Source: Dehalococcoidia bacterium (GTDB lineage: Bacteria; Chloroflexota; Dehalococcoidia; Tepidiformales; Tepidiformaceae). From it: 64,000 bases of DNA. The DNA lies in assembly GCA_009839725.1 (NCBI GenBank), contig VXPF01000102.1, forward strand, positions 1 through 64,000, read 5' to 3'. Shown piece by piece: positions 57,953-64,000 of this stretch. Position 1 is the first letter of the stretch; each line of letters begins with the position of its first letter. Position numbers and translations under genes: made by a program. The notes beneath the pieces were generated by a model. That model was not told where the DNA came from, ran no database searches, and worked only from the letters and a program-made list of their open reading frames with translations.

Positions 57953-59692
57953 CTACTCTGCGCCGGCGACTTCGATGACGAGCGTCTCGGGGCCGTGGAT
58001 GCCGCGGACGATGCGCTTCTCGATGTCGGCGGTGCGGCTGGCGCCGGTCAGGATGAGGGCGTCGCCGGCGGCGGCGAGCGCGGGCGCGAGCTCCTGGGGA
58101 TAGCGCACGACGGTGCCCTCGTCGACCTCGACGACGATGCGGCGAGCGTCCATGAGGGGGGCGCGGGCGGCGGCGTCTCCGGTCAGGAGCACGCTGCCGG
58201 TGGAGGCGACGGCAGCGGTGGCGCGCACGCGCCGGTCGCCCTCGCGGGCTTCGGCGGTACCGGTGACCTCTCCGCCGACGACGGCGGCGCGTTCGCGGAA
58301 GTGCGCCACGACGTCCTCCGGCACCGGGGGCGGGGCCGGTTCGGGCTCCGGCTCGATGGTGTGGAGCGGGATGAGCATGTCGGGGTCGCGCGAGGGCTCG
58401 GCGGCGGGGATGGGCCGGGGGTCGGCGACTGGCAATCCGGGGAGGGCGCCTCCCGCGCGCAGGCCGAGGCGGGCGAGCCAGCTGGAGACGCGGCCCTGCG
58501 GTCCGGCGAAGGCGGCCATCCAGGACTTCCAAGTCATGCGCTCGATCACGGAGGGGCCGTTCTCCGCCCCGGCGGCGCGCAGGTCGAGCAGCATGCGGTG
58601 GAGGGGGATGCCCACGGGGCAGACCTCGGAGCAGCGCCCGCAGAGGCTCGAGGCGGAGGGGAGGTCGGCGTGGCGGCCGTCGCGCCAGAGCAGGGGAGAG
58701 ACGACCGCCCCGATGGGGCCCATATAGGGCGAGCCGTAGGCGAGCCCTCCGGCGGCGGTGTAGACGGGGCAGGCGTTCATGCAGGCGCCGCAGCGGATGC
58801 AGCGCAGGACGTCGCGATATCGCTCGTCGGCGAGGATGTCGGAGCGGCCGTTATCGACGACGACGAGATGGCGTTCCTGTCCCTCCCCGGGGGCGCCGAG
58901 GAAGTGGGTGTAGGCAGTCAGGGGCTGGGCGGTGGCGCTGGGCGCGAGCACCTGGAGGACGGCCAGCGCGGCCTCCTCGTCGGCGACCACCTTCTCCAGG
59001 CCGGTGATGGCGATGTGCAGCCGGGGGCGGCTCACGCCAAGGGAGACGTTGCCCTCGTTCTCGACAATGACGATGCGGCCGCTGTTGGCGACGACGGCGT
59101 TGGCGCCGGTGATGCCCGCGTCCACGTCGGCGAAGAAGTCGGCGACGACGTCGCGGACAGCGCGGGAGAGGCGCACGGGGTCGTCGTCGGGGACATCGGC
59201 GCCGGCGCCGGCAAGGAGGTCGCGGATGCGGGCGCGGTTGAGGTGGAGGGCGGGCGCGGTGATGTGGCTCGGGCCGCGGCCCTCGATGTCGACGATGTAC
59301 TCGCCGATGTCCGTTTCGAGCACCTCGCGTCCGCGGGTGCGCAGGGCGTGCGTGAGCCCCACCTCCTCGGCAACCATCGACTTGGACTTGGCGATGCGGC
59401 GGGCATCGCCGAGGAGGCCGAGGACGAGGGCGGTGGCTTCCTCCTCGGTGGCGGCGCGGTGGTAACCGATGCCCTGGCGGGCGCAGGACTCGCGGAGCTG
59501 CTCGTGCAACTCGTCGAGGTGGTCGACGGCGTAGGCGCGCGCCCGCTCGGCGCGGGCTCGCGCGTCGGAGGGGCTGGCGGCGGCGAGCTGATCGCGGCTG
59601 TCATCCACGAGCTTGCGCAGGATTGGGGAAAGCGTGGCCGCCGGCGGCCCCGCCTCGATCTCGGATCGCGCCCGCGCGCGGAAGCCGCTCAT
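57953..59692 (-). CDS. fused LutB-LutC lactate-utilization protein (LUD, 2x[4Fe-4S], LUD)
   Basis: CIRCGACMNACPVYTAAGG and CGRCSEVCPVGIPL; N-terminal LUD domain; C-terminal extra LUD half RTADIEKRIVRGIHGPETLVIEV. Confidence 0.92.
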   Translation of the reverse strand: MSGFRARARSEIEAGPPAATLSPILRKLVDDSRDQLAAASPSDARARAERARAYAVDHLDELHEQLRESCARQGIGYHRAATEEEATALVLGLLGDARRIAKSKSMVAEEVGLTHALRTRGREVLETDIGEYIVDIEGRGPSHITAPALHLNRARIRDLLAGAGADVPDDDPVRLSRAVRDVVADFFADVDAGITGANAVVANSGRIVIVENEGNVSLGVSRPRLHIAITGLEKVVADEEAALAVLQVLAPSATAQPLTAYTHFLGAPGEGQERHLVVVDNGRSDILADERYRDVLRCIRCGACMNACPVYTAAGGLAYGSPYMGPIGAVVSPLLWRDGRHADLPSASSLCGRCSEVCPVGIPLHRMLLDLRAAGAENGPSVIERMTWKSWMAAFAGPQGRVSSWLARLGLRAGGALPGLPVADPRPIPAAEPSRDPDMLIPLHTIEPEPEPAPPPVPEDVVAHFRERAAVVGGEVTGTAEAREGDRRVRATAAVASTGSVLLTGDAAARAPLMDARRIVVEVDEGTVVRYPQELAPALAAAGDALILTGASRTADIEKRIVRGIHGPETLVIEVAGAE

Positions 59693-60408
59693 GCCAGAGC
59701 CCTGTCGAGGAGCTCTGCGAGCGTCCAGGTTTCGAGGGGCTGCTCGGTTGCGCGAGCGGTCGCCTCGAGGTGGGCGAGGCAGGAGAGATCGCCGGAGACG
59801 AGCACGCGCACGCCGCGAGAGGCGACATCGGCGAGCTTCGCTTCGGCCATGGCCACGGACACCTCGGGCTCCTTGAGGGTGAAGGCGCCGCCGAAGCCGC
59901 AGCACTCGGCCTCGTAGGCGAGGCGGCGGACATCGAGCCCCTCGATCTGCTCGAGGAGGCCGACGGCGCCCTCGGTCAGCCCCAGCTCGCGGCGCCCGTG
60001 ACAGGAGTCGTGGTAGGCGACGGCCCCGGGGAGGCGAAGGGCGAGCTCCGCGACATTCGGATGCGCGGCGACGTAGGCGCCGAACTCGATGAAGCGGTCG
60101 CTCATGCGCTTGATGCTCTCGCCGCGGGGTCCCGCCCAGAGGCCGGGGAGGTAGTGCTGGACCATGCTCGTGCAGGAGCCGGAGGGAATGACGATGGTCT
60201 CGTGGCCGCGGGCGGCGCGGAGGAGGGCGCGGCCGACGCTCCTGGCCTCGGAGCGGTAGCCGCTGTTGAAAGCGGGCTGGCCGCAGCAGGGGCCCACGAT
60301 CGTCGAAACCTCATCGCCAAGGCGTTCGAGCACGCGCCGCGCATGGCGCCCGTCTTCGGGGCGCAGGGCGGCCATGTAACAGGGCACGAACAGCGCGACT
60401 CTGCCCAT
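59689..60408 (-). CDS. LutA-like (Fe-S)-binding CCG-domain protein
   Basis: ALFVPCYMAALRPE, GPCCGQPAFNSGY, YHDSCHGRRELGL, ECCGFGGAFTLKEPEVS. Confidence 0.93.
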   Translation of the reverse strand: MGRVALFVPCYMAALRPEDGRHARRVLERLGDEVSTIVGPCCGQPAFNSGYRSEARSVGRALLRAARGHETIVIPSGSCTSMVQHYLPGLWAGPRGESIKRMSDRFIEFGAYVAAHPNVAELALRLPGAVAYHDSCHGRRELGLTEGAVGLLEQIEGLDVRRLAYEAECCGFGGAFTLKEPEVSVAMAEAKLADVASRGVRVLVSGDLSCLAHLEATARATEQPLETWTLAELLDRALA

Positions 60409-60500
60409 TCGTTCACGCTACCGGCCCGCGGGGCGCTGCCGCAAGCGACCCATGCCCTGGTGTCATGGCGCGGGCTGCGCCCGTGCCCTACCGTAGAAGC

Positions 60501-61691
60501 ATGCCCATGCGCGGAATGCGGGTCGCCTCCATCAGGGGAATCGACATCGAGGTGCACGCCTCCTGGTTCCTGATCCTGGGGGTCATCACGTACCTCCTCG
60601 CGGTGGGGTTCTTTCCCGACCGGTACGAGGGAGCGACGGCGACCTACTGGCTCATGGGGGCGGCGGCGGCGGTGTTCGTGTTCGCCACGGTGCTGCTGCA
60701 CGAACTGGCCCACGCGGCGGTCGCCATCCGGCGGGGGGTGCCAGTGCCACGCATCACGGTCTTCATCTTCGGCGGCGTCTCCCACCTCTCGCGGCAGCCG
60801 CGGACGGCGGGCGAGGAGTTCTTCATCGCAGCGGCGGGCCCCGCCGCAAGCCTGGTCCTGGCCGGCATCATCTTCGGCGTAGCGGTGCTGCTGCGGGGCG
60901 CGAGCGCGCCGTTCGAGGCGATGTTCCAGTACGTGGCGTTCGTCAACCTGCTGCTGGCCGCATTCAACCTCCTTCCAGGCTTCCCCCTCGATGGCGGGCG
61001 CGTCCTGCGGGCGATCGCGTGGAAGCGGACGCGCAGCTTCCGCAAGGCGACGCGGATCGCGGCGGGGACGGGCGAGATGCTGGGCTGGGCTGTGATCGCA
61101 GCCGGGGTGGTCTTCCTGTTCATGCAGGAGTGGGCGCCCGGCATCTGGGCAGTGGTCATCGGCTGGTTCCTGCTGAGCGCCGCCCGGAGCGAAGGGAACA
61201 GCATCCGCATGGACACGGTGCTCAACCGGCTGCACGCCCGCGACCTGATGGACCGCACCTTCATCGAGGTCACGCCGGGCACGTCGATCCAGCAGGTCGT
61301 GGACGAGCACATGATCGGGCAGGGCGAGCGCGCGGTCGTCGTCGCGAACGACGACTCCGTGGTCGGCATCGTGACGGTGAGCGACCTGGGACGCGTTCCC
61401 CGGGCGGAGTGGGGAGCAACCCCCGCCCAGCGCATCATGACGCCGCGCGCGCACGTCGCGACGGTCGCGGCGGATGCTCCGGCGGCGGACGTGATGCCGC
61501 TCCTGGCGCAACGCCATCTGAGCCACGTACCAGTCATCGAGGACGGCCGGATGATTGGGATCATCGCGCGACGGGAGTTCCTCGACCGCCTCCAGATCGC
61601 GGAGGAGCTGGCACCAGAGGAGAGCGCTGAGCACGACCCGGAGCCCCCGCCTATCCGGACACCGGGCGGCGACGACCCCAACTCGCCCTAG
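60501..61691 (+). CDS. site-2 protease family (M50) membrane metallopeptidase with tandem CBS domains
   Basis: HELAHAAVAIRRGVPV, NLLPGFPLDGGRVLRAIAW; CBS repeats in C-terminus. Confidence 0.95.
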   Translation: MPMRGMRVASIRGIDIEVHASWFLILGVITYLLAVGFFPDRYEGATATYWLMGAAAAVFVFATVLLHELAHAAVAIRRGVPVPRITVFIFGGVSHLSRQPRTAGEEFFIAAAGPAASLVLAGIIFGVAVLLRGASAPFEAMFQYVAFVNLLLAAFNLLPGFPLDGGRVLRAIAWKRTRSFRKATRIAAGTGEMLGWAVIAAGVVFLFMQEWAPGIWAVVIGWFLLSAARSEGNSIRMDTVLNRLHARDLMDRTFIEVTPGTSIQQVVDEHMIGQGERAVVVANDDSVVGIVTVSDLGRVPRAEWGATPAQRIMTPRAHVATVAADAPAADVMPLLAQRHLSHVPVIEDGRMIGIIARREFLDRLQIAEELAPEESAEHDPEPPPIRTPGGDDPNSP

Positions 61692-61706
61692 GCGCGCAGC
61701 TCGCGG

Positions 61707-62831
61707 TCAGTTCCCGGCGGCAGCCGGGAAGGGGCGGCGGACCCACTCGGTCCAGACGGCCCAGGCCAGCTTGTCGGAGCCATCGCTGAAGCGCAGGCCA
61801 ACGTCGTTGAGCACGGCGGCGCCGCCCTGGCGGCTCTGGACGGGGTCGCGTTCGGCGACCCAGACGACGGCGCTGAAGCCGTTCGCCTCGGCATCCTGCA
61901 ACAGGCGTCCGAGGAACTGCTCCTGCTCGCGCTCGGAGCCGACCCAGGAGTGTCCCTCGATGGTGGCAGAGGCGTAGCCGGCCTCGGTAATCAGGATCTC
62001 GCCCGGGAAGCGGGCCCGTATCTGGGCGTAGTAGTCCTCGGGGATCTCGCGCACGAGCTCGATGGAGGAGGAGAGGTAGGGGTAGGTGGAGATGCCGAGG
62101 GCGTCGATGCGCCGTCCGAAGGCTTCGATCGCCTCCCACTGGGGCGGGTGGGACTGCGTGAGCCTGCCGAGGAGGTCCTCCAGCTGGAAGGTGGGGAACA
62201 CCCTGGTCCCGGGCCGGATCTCCTTCACGGCGTCGTAGACCCGGCGGTAGGCCTCGAGGAAACCGCGGAACTGCTCGGGAGAGCGGGCGCGGAGCATGTT
62301 GATCTCGACTCCGACGGCCAGGTAGCGGGGCTCGTAGTTGGTGACGACGTAGATGGCGTAGGCGACAAGGGCGTCCTGCACGTCCTCCCGCAGGAAGCCC
62401 TCCTCGGTCGGCGGGCCCTCGGGGAGCCCGGCGATGCGCGTGCGCTGGACCGCTCCGTCCGTGGGGTCGATGGCGAAGAGGAGGGAGAGGTCGTACTGGC
62501 GCACGAGGTCGCGCTCGAGCCGCATCAAGGCGTGCGTGTCCTCGGAGACGACGGCGCCGGGGAAGAACTCCTCCCAGGGGGGCACACGGGCGATGCTGAC
62601 GAGGTCGGCGTTACGGGCGGCGTTGGCAAAGGCGCTCACGTAGGCGTTCCGGGTTTCCTCGGCGGGTTGGAGGCCGAGGCCGAGGCGCAGCGCTCGCGGA
62701 GGGCCCTCGGGCGCCGAGCGGGTGACCTCCGGGCCGGGGGTGGGGTTCTCGGGTCCTCCTGCCTCCTGACAGGCGGCGAGGAACAGCGCTGCTACAATCA
62801 GGGCGGCGGGGAACAGGCGCGCGCACTGCAT
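61707..62831 (-). CDS. lipoprotein with TIM-barrel glycoside-hydrolase-like fold
   Basis: MQCARLFPAALIVAALFLAACQEAGG lipobox; LAVGVEINML, ALGISTYPYLS, ILITEAGYAS resembling GH clan A/GH53-type folds. Confidence 0.8.
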   Translation of the reverse strand: MQCARLFPAALIVAALFLAACQEAGGPENPTPGPEVTRSAPEGPPRALRLGLGLQPAEETRNAYVSAFANAARNADLVSIARVPPWEEFFPGAVVSEDTHALMRLERDLVRQYDLSLLFAIDPTDGAVQRTRIAGLPEGPPTEEGFLREDVQDALVAYAIYVVTNYEPRYLAVGVEINMLRARSPEQFRGFLEAYRRVYDAVKEIRPGTRVFPTFQLEDLLGRLTQSHPPQWEAIEAFGRRIDALGISTYPYLSSSIELVREIPEDYYAQIRARFPGEILITEAGYASATIEGHSWVGSEREQEQFLGRLLQDAEANGFSAVVWVAERDPVQSRQGGAAVLNDVGLRFSDGSDKLAWAVWTEWVRRPFPAAAGN

Positions 62832-64000
62832 GACCCTAAGCAGGTTCCTTCTGGCGTCTGTCGTCCTTGGCGTCGTAGCCGGCGTCGTGGCGGGAGGCAT
62901 TGGCATCCTGACCGAGGACGGGGCTGAGCCTGCTCCCACGCCGTCTCCGACCGCGACTCCAGCACCGCAGGGCGAGACCGCGCTGGCCGTGGCCGAGCGC
63001 TTCGCCGCCGCCTGGGCTGCGGGCGACACGGATGCGATGTACGCGCTCCTGGACAGCCGGACGCAGACGGCGCTGCCGGCCTCCGACTTCGCCGCGGCCT
63101 ACGCGAGTTTCCGCGCGGAGGCGGCCGTCACGGGCATTGATGTGTCTGTCTCGGGTGAGGGTGCTCAGGACGTCACCTTCCACGTCCGCCTCAAGACAAG
63201 CTACTTCGGCGTATTGGAGTATGCCACGGTCGTGCCCTTCGTTTCATTGCGGGAAGGGTTCCCGCGCATCGCCTGGACGCCGGCGATGATGCATCCGGAG
63301 CTGGCGCCGGGGAGGCAAATCCGGGGAGATCTGCGACAGGGGCAGCGGGGGACCATCTACGACCGCAACGGGGAGCCGCTGGCGATCACGCTCGACGTTC
63401 GCATGATCGGCCTCGACCGCAGCCGCGTCTTCGACGAGGAGACGGTGACCACGGCCTTCGTCGACTTCGGGTTCAGCGAGGAGCAGATGGCGGCGGCCTT
63501 CGCGAGCCCGCTCGGCCAGCGCCAGCGGGTGCCGCTGGGTGTCGTTCCCGACTCACGCGTGGAGGATGCGGCGCGCTTCGTGGAGGCGGTGCCGGGGGCG
63601 GTGCTGTGGTTCGAGGTGCGGCGCGTGCATCCCCTGGGGCCCGCCGCCGCGCACGTGGTGGGTTACACGCGCGAATACACGGCCGAGGAGATCGAAGAGC
63701 GGGGGCGCAACATCATCATTCCGGGGGACCGGGTAGGGGCCGTGGGCATCGAAGCGGCGATGAACGCCGTGCTGGCGGGGCAGACGGGGGCGCGGCTGGA
63801 GGTGGTCGGAGGCAGCGAGCCAGTCGTGCTCTTCGAGCGCGCGTACGTCCCGGGGCAGGACGTCCACACGACGCTGGACGCTTCGATGCTGCGCGCAGCG
63901 CACGCGGGGCTGGCGGGGCTGCGGGGCGCGGCGGTCGTGATCGACCCGCGCACGAACGCGATCCTGGCGCTCAACAGCTCGCCGTCGTTCGACCCCAACG
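62830..64000 (+). CDS. penicillin-binding protein (NTF2-like N-domain, dimerisation domain, transpeptidase start), partial at right edge
   Basis: MTLSRFLLASVVLGVVAGVVAGG TM; AVAERFAAAWAAGDTDAMYALL NTF2-like; RGTIYDRNGEPLAI; AAVVIDPRTNAILALNSSPSFDPN. Confidence 0.92.
   Translation, partial: MTLSRFLLASVVLGVVAGVVAGGIGILTEDGAEPAPTPSPTATPAPQGETALAVAERFAAAWAAGDTDAMYALLDSRTQTALPASDFAAAYASFRAEAAVTGIDVSVSGEGAQDVTFHVRLKTSYFGVLEYATVVPFVSLREGFPRIAWTPAMMHPELAPGRQIRGDLRQGQRGTIYDRNGEPLAITLDVRMIGLDRSRVFDEETVTTAFVDFGFSEEQMAAAFASPLGQRQRVPLGVVPDSRVEDAARFVEAVPGAVLWFEVRRVHPLGPAAAHVVGYTREYTAEEIEERGRNIIIPGDRVGAVGIEAAMNAVLAGQTGARLEVVGGSEPVVLFERAYVPGQDVHTTLDASMLRAAHAGLAGLRGAAVVIDPRTNAILALNSSPSFDPN

Noticed and set aside
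57749-59917. 722-aa plus-strand ORF
   Set aside because: Antisense to the LutB-LutC fusion; Gly/Ala/Asp-rich shadow translation.

Overview
A 64 kb, very GC-rich bacterial chromosomal segment. It is gene-dense, with many ATGA/GTGA stop-start overlaps. Gene content and the LexA-box type suggest a Chloroflexota-like organism, but taxonomy is inference only. I see no CRISPR array, transposase, integrase or prophage block. Landmarks: ileS behind a transcriptional T-box riboswitch (ATC specifier); folP-folK; an ispH-shc-hpnC-hpnD-hpnE-hpnH-hpnG-SDR hopanoid operon; a Rieske oxygenase/SDR/ThuA/VOC/CoA-transferase catabolic cluster; a D12-class adenine methylase tail-to-tail with a small PD-(D/E)XK nuclease; asd, thrB, gyrB, tsaD, ccsB; tRNA-Ser(CGA) and a selenocysteine tRNA (TCA); tandem SPFH genes; an alkB homologue behind a GAAC-N4-GTTC operator; a fused LutB/LutC with LutA; an S2P-CBS protease; and a partial PBP at the right edge. 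Most interesting observations: (i) two distant copies of a convergent pair made of a small 3-TM membrane protein and an opposite-strand proline-rich microprotein that is absent from the supplied ORF track; (ii) a TANNNT hexamer 6-9 nt before many start codons, implying widespread leaderless transcription; (iii) a beta-ketoacyl synthase-like protein with all catalytic residues apparently replaced, preceded in frame by a TM microORF and a TAG, and followed by an MBL-fold protein lacking HxHxDH; (iv) a minimal putative restriction-modification pair; (v) tandem paralogous polytopic membrane proteins of no recognised family.
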